A DNA stretch of 55,329 nucleotides from an uncultured Pseudophaeobacter sp. Lineage in GTDB: Bacteria; Pseudomonadota; Alphaproteobacteria; Rhodobacterales; Rhodobacteraceae. Of this stretch, positions 1 through 9,755 are shown in pieces. The stretch's first letter is position 1. Each line of letters begins with the position of its first letter. The translations under genes and the position numbers were made by a program. The stretch covers positions 1-55,329 of the forward strand of contig CAJQNB010000062.1 of NCBI GenBank assembly GCA_905479575.1. Direction: 5' to 3'. Under the pieces are notes generated by a model. It saw nothing but the letters and a program-made list of their open reading frames with translations, searched no databases and had not been told where the DNA came from.

Positions 1-693
1 CTTTCGGCCAGTGGTCAGCAATTCGCGTACGCCGGCGGGGCCGACCTTGTCGGATTTGTCGATGGTGCGCAGGACGGCGTCTGCCGTGGTGCGGTCTTCC
101 GACGGGTTCAATCCGACCGCTTCCAGCACGCCGTTCAGGACCTTGCGATTGTTGATCCGCACGAGGTAGTCGCCGCGCGGTATTCCCACGGCTTCAAGCG
201 TGTCCGACAGCATCGCACAGATCTCCGCATCGGCGGCCACGTTGGGCGCGCCGACCGTGTCGGCGTCACACTGGTAGAACTGGCGGTAGCGGCCCGGCCC
301 GGGTTTCTCGTTGCGCCAGACCGGCCCCATCGCATAGCGGCGATAGGGGCTGGGCAGATCATTGCGGTGCTGGGCATAGACCCGCGCCAGCGGCGCTGTC
401 AGGTCATAGCGCAGCGCCATCCAGTCGCCCTTGTTGCTGTCGGGATCGTTTTCATCGACCTCCTGCCAGGCAAAGACACCAGCGTTGGGACGTTCAACAT
501 CGGGCAGAAACTTGCCCAGCGCTTCGACGGTTTCCACCGCCGCGCTCTCCAGCGCCTCGAACCCGTAATGATGATAGACACCCGCGATGGCACGCAGCAT
601 TTCAGAACGCTGTGTCACCTCTTCGCCGAAATAGTCACGAAATCCCTTGGGCGTTACCGCCTTGGGACGGGGCTGTTTCTTGATCTTGGCCAT
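1..693 (-). CDS. hisS: Histidyl-tRNA synthetase, 5' part (runs off left edge)
   Basis: N-terminal 231 residues of the class II enzyme that charges tRNA-His with histidine in the cytoplasm. The protein starts [20 protein letters not shown], the usual alphaproteobacterial start. Near residues 120-150 it has class II motif 2 ([17 protein letters not shown]), with the Arg that contacts ATP and the acceptor end. The HisS-specific histidine loop and motif 3 lie beyond the window edge, so the gene is cut by the window, not visibly broken. The ATG is at 693-691 and the frame stays open to base 1. The identity is clear; only the C-terminal half is unseen. Confidence 0.95.
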   Translation of the reverse strand, partial: MAKIKKQPRPKAVTPKGFRDYFGEEVTQRSEMLRAIAGVYHHYGFEALESAAVETVEALGKFLPDVERPNAGVFAWQEVDENDPDSNKGDWMALRYDLTAPLARVYAQHRNDLPSPYRRYAMGPVWRNEKPGPGRYRQFYQCDADTVGAPNVAADAEICAMLSDTLEAVGIPRGDYLVRINNRKVLNGVLEAVGLNPSEDRTTADAVLRTIDKSDKVGPAGVRELLTTGRK

Positions 694-881
694 GAAAAGG
701 CCTCCTCACGGGTGGGTTTGGGTCATTTACTCGCCGCGCGGTCTAGCCCAAGCCGTGCCTGTGAGCAAGGCAACAGGTTCGACCACACCGGGTCAAGCCC
801 AAGCGGTCTGGCGCTGCCTAGCTTTTCTGCATGACAGGAATGCGACAGCCCCTGCGCCGCACCGGGTACGGGCAACAAAGA

Positions 882-1709
882 TCAAATCTGCGAAAAATCG
901 CCGGACCGCCCCAACCCAGAGGCAAAGCGCTGCGCCCCGTCGCGTCCCTCTGTCAAAAAGGCCTTGGCTGACCGCCACTCCCGCCGCAGCGCCGCCGCCA
1001 GCTCTTGCGAAGGCATCCGCGCCGACAGGTGATCTGCCCGCATGCAGGCCTGCGGAAACCGGGTGAGCTCCTGCGCCAGGGCCTGCGCCAGATCCAAGGC
1101 TTCCCCCGTTGGGGCAAGCCGGTCGGCAAAGCCAATCCGGTGGGCCTCCTCGGCGGGCAGGGTGCGGCCCGTCAGGATAAGATCATTGGCGCGGCCCTGC
1201 CCCAGAAGACGCGGCAAGCGCACGGTGCCGCCGTCAATCAGCGGCACTCCCCAGCGGCGACAATACACCCCGGCAAAGGCATCCTCCGCCATGACCCGCA
1301 TATCGCACCAGGCCGCCAGCTCCATGCCGCCCGCCACAGCCGGACCTTCAATGGCGGCGATCACCGGTTTTGACAGCATCAGCCGCGACGGCCCCATTGG
1401 GCCGGGTCGGGGATCAACAACGGGATCGCGCCAATCCGCCTCGATATCCAGTGCGGCCAGCCAATCATCCGATGCGCCGCCGCCTGCGGATTTGAGATCA
1501 AAGCCGGCACAGAAGTAGCCGCCCCGACCAGTCAGGACCGCCACCTTAGCCGTTTCTTCGGCCTCGAAGCGCAGAAAGGCCGCATAAAGCGCGCGCGCTG
1601 TGGCGGGCCCCACCGCATTGCGGATTTCCGGACGGCAGATGGCAATTGTCATCACGCCGTCGCGCTGGCTGATGTCTACTGGTGGCATTTCATCTTCAGT
1701 TGCAGCCAT
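882..1709 (-). CDS. Crotonase-fold enoyl-CoA hydratase/isomerase family protein
   Basis: A 275-residue crotonase-superfamily protein, acting on CoA thioesters in the cytoplasm. The oxyanion-hole segments are visible: YFCAGFDLKS near residue 65 and GPAVAGGMELAAWCDMR near residue 122. The segment CRRWGVPLIDGGTVRLPRL marks a known crotonase subgroup in which the usual two catalytic glutamates of enoyl-CoA hydratase are not both present, so classical hydration is not assured. It lies downstream of and parallel to nothing obvious: hisS follows on the same strand after 188 bases, and slyX is divergent. Substrate unknown; the name should stay at family level. Confidence 0.85.
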   Translation of the reverse strand: MAATEDEMPPVDISQRDGVMTIAICRPEIRNAVGPATARALYAAFLRFEAEETAKVAVLTGRGGYFCAGFDLKSAGGGASDDWLAALDIEADWRDPVVDPRPGPMGPSRLMLSKPVIAAIEGPAVAGGMELAAWCDMRVMAEDAFAGVYCRRWGVPLIDGGTVRLPRLLGQGRANDLILTGRTLPAEEAHRIGFADRLAPTGEALDLAQALAQELTRFPQACMRADHLSARMPSQELAAALRREWRSAKAFLTEGRDGAQRFASGLGRSGDFSQI

Positions 1710-1810
1710 GGTTGTGTCCCTTGCAGCTCATTGGCATCTCTCTTTGAGCTGAGCCTGCGCGTCTTCCCCATGGACCGGCAAGAGGAAGGTGCTTATGACG
1801 TTGCGCAGCT

Positions 1811-2017
1811 ATGGAGAAACACATGCAAGCCTTGGAAGAAAAGATCGCCCACCTGACCCGCACCGTCGAAGAGCTGAGCGACGTGGTCGCCAGCCAACAA
1901 ACCGAGATTGACCGCCTGTCCAAACGGGTACGGATGCTGATGGAGCGCGAAGCTGGACGCGAGCAGGGCAGCGGCGGCGCCCATGTGTTCGGCGACGAGC
2001 GCCCACCGCACTACTAG
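1811..2017 (+). CDS. slyX: SlyX family protein
   Basis: A 68-residue protein matching the small SlyX family. Residues 5-46 (ALEEKIAHLTRTVEELSDVV...) form a heptad-like amphipathic coiled coil, and the tail ends in the family hallmark DERPPHY. SlyX proteins have no firmly established function. The gene is divergent from the crotonase gene, with about 100 bases between them. A second in-frame ATG at 1823 is possible. It was first noticed beside the slyD prolyl isomerase in enterics, but no slyD is here. Confidence 0.85.
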   Translation: MEKHMQALEEKIAHLTRTVEELSDVVASQQTEIDRLSKRVRMLMEREAGREQGSGGAHVFGDERPPHY

Positions 2018-2078
2018 GAAAGCGGCACCCGGTTACCAGTGCCGACAGGACGGTGAAGCAGGCACCGCAGGCGGCACC

Positions 2079-5000
2079 CTAAATCTCCTCAACCTCCATC
2101 ACCCCTTCCAGTGATTTCAACGCGCCTTTGATCTGCGGGTTGATCGGGAAGGGCTGGCCCAGGTCCATCTCCACATCCCCGGGCAGGCCAGGGTCCTGTA
2201 GATAGAGGTAGATCGCCCCCGGGCTGGCGTTGCGGGCGGCGGATTTGGCGTCCTCCAACACGGTGGCGACGGTTGTGATCGCATTCGCATCGTCCAGATA
2301 GATCCGCAACGAGGACCGCCCGGCATCGGCAATGGCCGCGTCCACCGGTCCGGCAGAACGCATCAGGAGTTTCAGCTGGTCGCTCTCCATCGTGGCCTCG
2401 GCGGTGATCACCACCTTAGAGCCAGTATCAAGAAATTCGCGTGCCTTTTCCAGCACATCCGAGAAAATCGTTACCTCATAGCCGCCGGTGGTATCCGACA
2501 GCTGAGCAAAGGCAAACCGATTGCCGCGGGCCGATTTGCGCTCTTGCCGCCCAGCAACCACCCCGGCCATTTTGGCCATGAAAGGTCCGCGCGCAGCCTT
2601 GACCATGACCTCATCCAGGGTCATCACATCCTTGCGTTTCAGGGCCGGCATGTAGTCGTCCAGCGGATGGCCAGACAGATAAAAGCCAATGGCCTTGAAC
2701 TCTTCAGACAATCGCTCAGCTGGCAGCCAATCGGGGGTATTGGCCAGACGCGGTTCCGGCAGGTCATCGCCGGCCTCCCCAAACAGGGACACCTGGTTGG
2801 AGTTCTTCTGTTCATGGATCGCGTTTGAATAGTTCACCAAGCCTTCGAGGCTGTCAAAGACCCGGCGGCGGTTGCGGTCCAGCTGATCAAAGGCACCGGC
2901 GCGGGCCAGCATTTCCAGCGGGCGTTTGCCGATCTTTTTCAGGTTCACCCGGCGGGCAAAGTCGAACAGATTGACAAAGGGGCGCTCAATCCCGTCCTCA
3001 ATGCGGGCCTCCGCCACCAGCCGCATCACATCGGCACCGACGTTTTTCAGCGCGCCCAGCGCATAGACCAGCTCGCCGTTGACCACATTGAACGTCGCCA
3101 GCGAGCGGTTCACACAGGGCGGCACATAGGGCAGACCAAGGCCCTTTTTGACCTCTTCAAAATAGATCGCCAGCTTATCCGTCAGATGGATATCACAATT
3201 CATCACGCCGGCCATGAATTCAACCGGGTGGTTCGCCTTCAGCCAGCCGGTCTGATACGAGACCACCGCATAGGCCGCCGCGTGGGATTTGTTGAAACCG
3301 TAGTTGGCGAATTTCTCCAGAAGGTCAAAAACCTCCGAGGCTTTTTTGGCAGGCACACCGTTTTCGCCCGCACCCTTTTCAAATTTGGGCCGTTCGGCGT
3401 CCATCGCCTCCTTGATCTTTTTACCCATGGCGCGGCGCAACAGGTCAGCGCCCCCCAGGCTATAGCCTGCCATCACCTGGGCAATCTGCATAACCTGTTC
3501 CTGGTAAACAATAATACCCTGGGTTTCCTCCAGGATATGGTCGATCAGGGGATGCACGGATTCGATCTTTTTGAGGCCGTTTTTCACCTCACAATAGGTG
3601 GGGATATTCTCCATCGGACCGGGACGATAGAGCGCCACCAGCGCCACGATGTCCTCAATGCAGGTGGGCTTCATCCGTTTCAGTGCGTCCATCATGCCGG
3701 TGGATTCCACCTGGAACACCGCCACGGTTTTGGCCGAGGAATACAGCTTGTAGGTGGGTTCATCATCCAGCGGGATGGCGTTGATCTCGTTCACCGCACC
3801 CTCGGGCGGCTCATAAAGCGGGGTGCCGTCAGCTGCGGTGTGCAGATCACGCCCCGACTGTATGATCAGATCCACCGCGTTTTGGATAACCGTCAGGGTT
3901 TTCAGGCCCAGAAAGTCGAATTTCACCAGCCCGGCTTGTTCCACCCATTTCATGTTGAACTGAGTTGCAGGCATGTCTGATCGCGGATCGCGGTAGAGCG
4001 GCACCAAGGCATCCAGCGGCCGGTCGCCAATCACCACCCCCGCCGCGTGGGTCCCGGCCGAGCGCAACAGCCCCTCGACCTGCATGCCGTATTTCAACAG
4101 CCGGTCCACCACCGGTTCGTTCTTGGCCTCTTCGGCCAGGCGCGGTTCTTCTTTCAGACTGTCTACAATGGACATCGGCTTGACGCCTTCGACAGGGATC
4201 AGTTTCGACAGGCGATCGACCTGGCCATAGGGCATCTGCAAGACGCGGCCCATGTCACGCACTGCCGCCTTGGACAAAAGCGCACCAAAGGTGATGATCT
4301 GGCCAACCTTGTCGCGGCCGTATTTTTCTTGCACGTATTTGATCACCTCTTCGCGGCGATCCATACAAAAGTCGATGTCGAAGTCGGGCATCGACACCCG
4401 TTCCGGGTTCAAGAACCGCTCAAACAGCAGCGAATAGCGCAGCGGGTCCAGGTCGGTAATTGTCAGCGCATAGGCCACCAAAGAGCCCGCACCAGACCCC
4501 CGCCCCGGCCCCACCGGGATATTGTGATCCTTGGCCCATTGGATAAAATCCGCAACGATCAGAAAGTAGCCGGGGAAGCCCATGCCCTCGATGATATTAA
4601 GCTCAAAGTCGAGCCGCGCCTGATATTCCTCAACGGTGACCGCATGGGGGATCACCGACAGACGTTGTTGCAGGCCTTCATTGGCGATGCGGCGCAACTC
4701 AGCCACCTCATCATCGGCAAACTTGGGCAGGATCGGATCCCGCAGATAGGCCTTAAAGGCGCAGCGCTTGGCGATTTCGACTGTGTTTTCAATGGCCTCG
4801 GGCAGGTCCGCAAACAGCGTGACCATTTCCTCCTGGCTTTTGAAGTAATGCTGCGCGGTCAGGCGGCGACGGGGTTCGGATTGGTCCACATAGGCGCCCT
4901 CGGCGATGCAGATCATCGCGTCATGGGCCTCGTACATTTCTGTATTGGGGAAATAGACATCATTGGTGGCCACCAGCGGCAGGTCCATGGCATAGGCCAT

Positions 5001-5591
5001 TTCCACATGGCCGCGCTCACTCAGCTTTTCTGCCTCGGGCTGGCCGTCTTCACCGGGATGGCGTTGCAGTTCCACATAAAGCCGGTCGGCAAAAATCGCC
5101 TTGAGCCGCTGCATCAGCTCTTCTGCCGCCGGGCGCTGCCCCTGGCGTAGCAGCCGCCCCACCGGTCCATCCGGTCCGCCGCTCAGGCAGATCACATCAC
5201 CCGCGTTTGTCGCCAGTTCCTCCAGCGTCACATAGGGCAGTTCGCTGCCCTGGCGCAGGTAGAGACAGGAGTTCAGCTTCATCAGATGCTCATACCCGGT
5301 CTCGCTCTGGGCCAGCAGCACCAGCGGCGCCGGGGGCTGCGGCCGCTCCCCCGGAGCAGGGTCGACAAAGCGCAGATCCACCTGACAGCCAATGATCGGC
5401 TGCACCCCCGCATTGCTGGCAGAGACCGAGAACTCCAAAGCCGAGAACAGGTTGTTGCTATCGGTCACCGCGATGGCCGGCATCTCGTGCTTTTTGCACA
5501 GATCCGGCAGCTTTTTCAGGCGCAGGGCACCTTCAAGCAGGGAATATTCCGTATGGCTACGCAGGTGAATGAATCGAGGAGCATTTGTCAT
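2079..5591 (-). CDS. dnaE: DNA polymerase III subunit alpha
   Basis: Replicative DNA polymerase catalytic subunit, about 1170 residues, the normal DnaE1 size. An N-terminal PHP domain begins FIHLRSHTEYSLLEGALRL. The C-family palm carries PDFDIDFCMDRREEVI, with the catalytic aspartates near residue 400, and PGRGSGAGSLVAYALTITDLDP just before it. Finger-domain motifs (YQEQVMQIAQVMAGYSLGGADLLRRAMGKK) follow. A consensus beta-clamp binding motif, QVSLFGE, lies near residue 910, followed by an OB-fold and a C-terminal tau-binding region. I chose the ATG at 5591 (MTNAPRFIHLR) because the family begins here; an in-frame ATG at 5621 would add ten residues without homology. It is transcribed as a single gene. 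Confidence 0.97.
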   Translation of the reverse strand: MTNAPRFIHLRSHTEYSLLEGALRLKKLPDLCKKHEMPAIAVTDSNNLFSALEFSVSASNAGVQPIIGCQVDLRFVDPAPGERPQPPAPLVLLAQSETGYEHLMKLNSCLYLRQGSELPYVTLEELATNAGDVICLSGGPDGPVGRLLRQGQRPAAEELMQRLKAIFADRLYVELQRHPGEDGQPEAEKLSERGHVEMAYAMDLPLVATNDVYFPNTEMYEAHDAMICIAEGAYVDQSEPRRRLTAQHYFKSQEEMVTLFADLPEAIENTVEIAKRCAFKAYLRDPILPKFADDEVAELRRIANEGLQQRLSVIPHAVTVEEYQARLDFELNIIEGMGFPGYFLIVADFIQWAKDHNIPVGPGRGSGAGSLVAYALTITDLDPLRYSLLFERFLNPERVSMPDFDIDFCMDRREEVIKYVQEKYGRDKVGQIITFGALLSKAAVRDMGRVLQMPYGQVDRLSKLIPVEGVKPMSIVDSLKEEPRLAEEAKNEPVVDRLLKYGMQVEGLLRSAGTHAAGVVIGDRPLDALVPLYRDPRSDMPATQFNMKWVEQAGLVKFDFLGLKTLTVIQNAVDLIIQSGRDLHTAADGTPLYEPPEGAVNEINAIPLDDEPTYKLYSSAKTVAVFQVESTGMMDALKRMKPTCIEDIVALVALYRPGPMENIPTYCEVKNGLKKIESVHPLIDHILEETQGIIVYQEQVMQIAQVMAGYSLGGADLLRRAMGKKIKEAMDAERPKFEKGAGENGVPAKKASEVFDLLEKFANYGFNKSHAAAYAVVSYQTGWLKANHPVEFMAGVMNCDIHLTDKLAIYFEEVKKGLGLPYVPPCVNRSLATFNVVNGELVYALGALKNVGADVMRLVAEARIEDGIERPFVNLFDFARRVNLKKIGKRPLEMLARAGAFDQLDRNRRRVFDSLEGLVNYSNAIHEQKNSNQVSLFGEAGDDLPEPRLANTPDWLPAERLSEEFKAIGFYLSGHPLDDYMPALKRKDVMTLDEVMVKAARGPFMAKMAGVVAGRQERKSARGNRFAFAQLSDTTGGYEVTIFSDVLEKAREFLDTGSKVVITAEATMESDQLKLLMRSAGPVDAAIADAGRSSLRIYLDDANAITTVATVLEDAKSAARNASPGAIYLYLQDPGLPGDVEMDLGQPFPINPQIKGALKSLEGVMEVEEI

Positions 5592-6039
5592 GGGGGCCAA
5601 GCTATCCGATCCCCGGCGCAAGGATAAGAGCTGTTATTGCGCAAAAATATCTGGGGCACAGGCTGCTGACGCGTTAATAAAGCGGCGTGAATTTGGTCAA
5701 ACAAGTCGCAATGTGATGCTTATTGCACCCAAGACACCCTGAAAAATTGAGGGTATTATCAAATCAAGTTTGAAAGTCCTACTCGAACTCCCCCACCCTG
5801 AGACCGTTTTTCGGGGGTTTTCCGTAGGAAGTGCTTTAAAAATAACAGCATGCCCCTAAAAGGAGTAATAATCTTGCGCGACCAAATGTAACAGAACAGA
5901 GTCACTTTTTCTTGCCAGAACGAGCTGCTGCTTCGTAGGTTAATCGCAGCAAGCATATGCAAAGGCCCGCCAGACTTTCTACGTCGCATCGAAAGCATGG
6001 CATTTGGGGTGGTTCACGTAAGGCGACGGGTTTCACACG
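5592..6039. other. Intergenic region between divergent dnaE and xdhA
   Basis: 448 bases, clearly AT-richer than the flanks, holding the promoters of the divergent dnaE and xdhABC operons. A short ACCCT...AGGGT inverted repeat lies around 5739-5757. I see no riboswitch fold or convincing -35/-10 pair. A 79-codon minus-strand open frame (5759-5998) has no recognisable domain and no clear ribosome site, so I do not call it a gene. Confidence 0.5.
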
Positions 6040-7401
6040 ATGACAATCACCTTTCATTTGAACGGTGAAGAGGTTGTGCTCGAGGATCTTGATCCCTCGG
6101 CCACTCTGCTTGATTTTTTACGCGAAGAGCGCGGACTGACGGGGACCAAAGAGGGCTGCAACGAGGGCGACTGCGGCGCCTGCACCGTGATGGTAACGGA
6201 TAGGTCGGGCTCCAAGCCGTTGAATTCCTGCATCCTGTTCCTGCCGCAGCTCAACGGTAAATCCATTCGCACTGTAGAAGGTGCCGCGGATGCCGATGGC
6301 ACACTGCACCCGGTACAAGAGGCTATGATCAGCCATCACGGCAGCCAGTGCGGCTTTTGCACCCCCGGTTTTGTCATGTCGATGGTGACCGCGCATAAAA
6401 ACGGCGCGACGGATCATGATGTGCAGCTGGCCGGCAACCTGTGTCGCTGCACCGGCTACGCGCCAATCGTCCGCGCTGCCGAGGCAGCTGCCAATCAGCC
6501 GGTGCCTCAGTGGATCACCAAGGAACCCCTGCCCCAAGCCACCGAGGCGGCCAATATTCCGCAATCAACAGATGCATTGGCACAGCTTTACGCGGCCAAG
6601 CCCGAGGCCCGGCTGGTGGCTGGGGCCACCGATCTGGGCCTTTGGGTCACCAAGGGGCTGCGCGATCTGGGAGAGATGATCTTTCTCGATGGCTGTGACG
6701 ACCTGAAACAGATCACGCTGACCGACCAGGAGATCCGCTTGGGTGCCATGGTGGACATGAACCGTATGCGCGAGGCGATTGCGCCGCTGCACCCCTCTTA
6801 TGGGGAAATGATCCGCCGCTTTGCCAGCCAACAGGTGCGCGCCGCCGCCACCCTTGGTGGCAATATCGCCAATGGCTCGCCCATTGGGGACAACCCACCT
6901 GCGCTGATTGCCCTGGGGGCGCGCCTGCATCTGCGCCAGGGCGACAGCCGCCGGGACATCGCCATTGAGGACTTCTTTATCGACTACGGCAAACAGGACC
7001 GCCGCCCCGGTGAGTTTGTCGAAGCCGTTAGTATTCCGCGTCAGCCAGACCGGTTGCGAGTCTATAAGCTTTCCAAGCGCTTTGACCAGGATATCTCAGC
7101 CGTGCTGGGGGCGTTTAATGTCACTGTATCAGGTGGTTTGGTGACCGCCGCCCGCATCGCCTTTGGCGGGCTTGCCGCCACGCCAAAGCGCGCCAACGCT
7201 CTGGAGGCGGCGCTGACTGGAAAACCCTGGAATGAAGCCAGTGTCACAACGGCTATGGCCGCGCTGGCGCAGGATTTCACCCCGCTCAGCGATATGCGGG
7301 CCTCGGCGGAGTACAGGCTGGAGACCGCAAAGAACATGCTTGCGCGCTATTTCGATGACCTAAATGGCGACAGCCACTCAGTTCTGGAGGTGCAGGCATG
7401 A
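6040..7401 (+). CDS. xdhA: Xanthine dehydrogenase small subunit (2Fe-2S and FAD)
   Basis: A 453-residue electron-transfer subunit of xanthine dehydrogenase, which oxidises hypoxanthine and xanthine to urate. Residues 1-75 are a plant-type ferredoxin domain with Cys40, Cys45, Cys48 and Cys64 for the first 2Fe-2S cluster. Residues 80-155 form the alpha-helical 2Fe-2S domain with CGFC at 104-107 and CRC at 135-137. A FAD-binding domain follows (about 165-340; TLGGNIANGSPIGDNPPAL), then the CO-dehydrogenase-flavoprotein C-terminal domain. It opens the operon; its stop overlaps the xdhB start by four bases (ATGA), pointing to translational coupling and stoichiometric synthesis. Confidence 0.95.
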   Translation: MTITFHLNGEEVVLEDLDPSATLLDFLREERGLTGTKEGCNEGDCGACTVMVTDRSGSKPLNSCILFLPQLNGKSIRTVEGAADADGTLHPVQEAMISHHGSQCGFCTPGFVMSMVTAHKNGATDHDVQLAGNLCRCTGYAPIVRAAEAAANQPVPQWITKEPLPQATEAANIPQSTDALAQLYAAKPEARLVAGATDLGLWVTKGLRDLGEMIFLDGCDDLKQITLTDQEIRLGAMVDMNRMREAIAPLHPSYGEMIRRFASQQVRAAATLGGNIANGSPIGDNPPALIALGARLHLRQGDSRRDIAIEDFFIDYGKQDRRPGEFVEAVSIPRQPDRLRVYKLSKRFDQDISAVLGAFNVTVSGGLVTAARIAFGGLAATPKRANALEAALTGKPWNEASVTTAMAALAQDFTPLSDMRASAEYRLETAKNMLARYFDDLNGDSHSVLEVQA

Positions 7402-9755
7402 GCGTTGCAAAACCCCTGCCCCATGACGCGGCAAAACTACATGTGACCGGCAAGGCCCGCTATGTGGATGACACCCCCCTGCCGCGCGGCGCGTTGCATC
7501 TGGCCTTTGGGCTGTCGACAATTGCCAAGGGGCGCATCGACAAAATGGATCTGGCAGCGGTCAAATCCAGCCCCGGTGTGGTGGCGGTGCTGACGGCGCC
7601 GGATCTGCCCTTCAGCAATGATGTCTCCCCCTCGCTCCATGACGAACCACTGCTGTCGGACGGCACGGTACACTATCTGGGTCAGCCGCTGTTTTTGGTG
7701 GTGGCCAAAAGCCATCGCGCCGCCCGCGTTGCTGCGCATCGGGGGGCGGTTTCTTATACCGAAGAAGAGGCGCTGCTGACCCTGGATGCCGCCCTGGCCG
7801 CCAACAGCCGCTTTGAGGAAGGTCCGCGGATCTATCAAAAAGGCGATGCTACAGCGGCCATAGCGCAGGCCCCCCATCAGGTTGAAGGCACGTTTGAGCT
7901 GGGTGGGCAGGAGCATTTTTATCTGGAAGGTCAGGCCGCCCTGGCGCTGCCACAGGAAGACGGGGGCATGCTGGTGAATTCCTCAACCCAGCACCCAACC
8001 GAGATCCAGCACAAGGTGGCCGAGGCCATTGGCCTGCCCATGCATGCAGTGCGGGTCGAGATCCGCCGGATGGGCGGTGGTTTTGGCGGCAAGGAAAGCC
8101 AGGGCAATGCCCTGGCCGTGGCCTGCGCTGTCGCCGCGCGCCAGACCGGCCAGCCCTGCAAAATGCGCTATGACCGGGATGATGACATGGTGATCACCGG
8201 CAAGCGTCACGCCTTTCGGATCAGTTATCGGGCTGGTTATGACGAGACGGGCCGCCTGCATGGGGTCGAGTTCACCCATCTGGTCAACTGCGGTTGGGCC
8301 CAGGATCTGTCGCTACCAGTGGCAGATCGCGCCATGCTGCACAGTGACAATGCCTACGCCATTCCCGCCATCCGCATCGAAAGCCACCGGTTGAAGACCA
8401 ACCTGCAAAGCGCCACCGCCTATCGCGGCTTTGGCGGGCCACAGGGCATGGTGGGGATCGAGCGGGTGATGGATCACATCTCTTATGCGTTGGGCGCGGA
8501 TCCTGTCGCGATAAGACGATGCAACTACTATGACGCGCCCGACGAAAAGCCAGAGGGGGGCGCTGCCCCCCGGTCTGCGACCGCCCCCCGAGGTATTTCA
8601 GGCAAGATGAATACACGCGACAATACCACGCCCTATGGGATGGAAGTCCGCGATTTTGAATTGCACACTTTGACAGATCAGCTCCTGGAAAGCGCTGATT
8701 ACGCGGCGCGGCGGGCTGAGATTGCCGAGTGGAACAAGGGGCAGACCGATCTGAAACGCGGGCTTGCCTTTTCGCCGGTGAAATTTGGCATTTCCTTTAC
8801 CCTGACGCATCTCAACCAGGCGGGCGCCTTGGTGCATGTCTATCAGGATGGGTCGGTACACCTGAACCACGGCGGCACCGAAATGGGCCAGGGGCTGTTT
8901 CAGAAGGTGGCGCAGGTGGCTGCCAGCGGTTTTGGGATTTCCGTGGATAAGGTGAAAATCACCGCCACCGATACCGCCAAGGTGCCCAATACTTCGGCGA
9001 CGGCGGCTTCTTCCGGATCGGACCTGAATGGCATGGCGGTGAAAGCCGCCTGTGATACCATCCGCATGCGCATGGCCGGTTTTTTGGCTGAACAGCATCA
9101 GTTAGCTGTGGAAGACGTCGTTTTCTCAGGCAATCTGGTTCGCGTTGGCAGCGAGGAGATCACCTTTGATGAGGCCGCAAAGCGCTGTTATGAGGGGCGA
9201 ATCAGCCTTTCGGCGACTGGATTTTATAAAACACCCAGCCTGCAATGGGACCGGATCAAAGGCCAGGGGCGGCCGTTTTTCTACTTTGCCTATGGCGCCG
9301 CGCTGACTGAGGTGGTGGTGGATCGTCGCAGTGGCGAAAACCGCATCCTGCGCTGCGATATCTTGCATGATGCAGGCGCCTCGCTGAACCCGGATCTGGA
9401 CATAGGTCAGGTGGAAGGCGGCTATGTGCAGGGCGCGGGCTGGCTCACCACAGAGGAGTTGATCTGGGACCAGCGGGGCGCCTTGCGCACCCATGCGCCC
9501 TCGACCTACAAGATCCCGGCCTGTTCCGACCGACCGGATGTGTTCAATGTGGCGCTGTTTGCCGGCGAGAACCGTGAGGACAGTATTTACCGCTCTAAAG
9601 CGGTCGGTGAGCCGCCCTTTATGTTGGGGATTTCGGCCTGGTTGGCGATCAGCGATGCGGTAGCGCAGTTTGGCAATAGCTACCCGGCGCTGGCGGCACC
9701 GGCGACGGCGGAAGAAGTCTGGCGCCAGGCCCGGAGGCAGCGCGATGGGGTTTGA
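7398..9755 (+). CDS. xdhB: Xanthine dehydrogenase molybdopterin-binding subunit (with in-frame repeat insertion)
   Basis: A 785-residue catalytic subunit carrying the molybdenum cofactor. Visible are GGGFGGKESQ near residue 228, AYRGFGGPQGM near residue 341, the TDTAKVPNTSATAASSGSDLNG cofactor loop and, near residue 735, KAVGEPPFMLG, whose Glu is the catalytic base in the family. A GGAGG ribosome site precedes the ATG. Residues about 384-404 (KPEGGAAPRSATAPRGISGKM) interrupt the usual NYYD...NTTPYGMEV junction; the DNA there is a palindromic intergenic-type repeat (8550-8612). The frame is kept, so the enzyme is probably active with an extra surface loop. The gene overlaps xdhC by 11 bases. 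Confidence 0.95.
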   Translation: MSVAKPLPHDAAKLHVTGKARYVDDTPLPRGALHLAFGLSTIAKGRIDKMDLAAVKSSPGVVAVLTAPDLPFSNDVSPSLHDEPLLSDGTVHYLGQPLFLVVAKSHRAARVAAHRGAVSYTEEEALLTLDAALAANSRFEEGPRIYQKGDATAAIAQAPHQVEGTFELGGQEHFYLEGQAALALPQEDGGMLVNSSTQHPTEIQHKVAEAIGLPMHAVRVEIRRMGGGFGGKESQGNALAVACAVAARQTGQPCKMRYDRDDDMVITGKRHAFRISYRAGYDETGRLHGVEFTHLVNCGWAQDLSLPVADRAMLHSDNAYAIPAIRIESHRLKTNLQSATAYRGFGGPQGMVGIERVMDHISYALGADPVAIRRCNYYDAPDEKPEGGAAPRSATAPRGISGKMNTRDNTTPYGMEVRDFELHTLTDQLLESADYAARRAEIAEWNKGQTDLKRGLAFSPVKFGISFTLTHLNQAGALVHVYQDGSVHLNHGGTEMGQGLFQKVAQVAASGFGISVDKVKITATDTAKVPNTSATAASSGSDLNGMAVKAACDTIRMRMAGFLAEQHQLAVEDVVFSGNLVRVGSEEITFDEAAKRCYEGRISLSATGFYKTPSLQWDRIKGQGRPFFYFAYGAALTEVVVDRRSGENRILRCDILHDAGASLNPDLDIGQVEGGYVQGAGWLTTEELIWDQRGALRTHAPSTYKIPACSDRPDVFNVALFAGENREDSIYRSKAVGEPPFMLGISAWLAISDAVAQFGNSYPALAAPATAEEVWRQARRQRDGV
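8550..8612 (+). repeat. Palindromic intergenic-type repeat inserted in xdhB
   Basis: Within xdhB lies a perfect 7-bp hairpin, GGGGGGC-GCT-GCCCCCC (8555-8571). It is followed by CCGCCCCCCGAGG and then TATTTCAGGCAAGATGAA (8594-8611). The last block matches TATTTNNGGNAAGATNAA, which recurs at 12237-12254 in the spacer of the same operon. From memory, this kind of hairpin followed by GAGGTATTT...CAAGATGAA is frequent between genes in Roseobacter-group genomes. Here it is translated in frame as about 21 residues. Its boundaries are approximate. Confidence 0.7.

Noticed and set aside
3186..5150. Long plus-strand frames opposite dnaE (264 and 367 codons)
   Set aside because: Antisense shadows of a GC-rich gene; composition rich in His/Arg/Gln and no domain.
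5759..5998. 79-codon minus-strand frame between dnaE and xdhA
   Set aside because: No domain, no clear ribosome site, lies in an AT-rich divergent promoter region.
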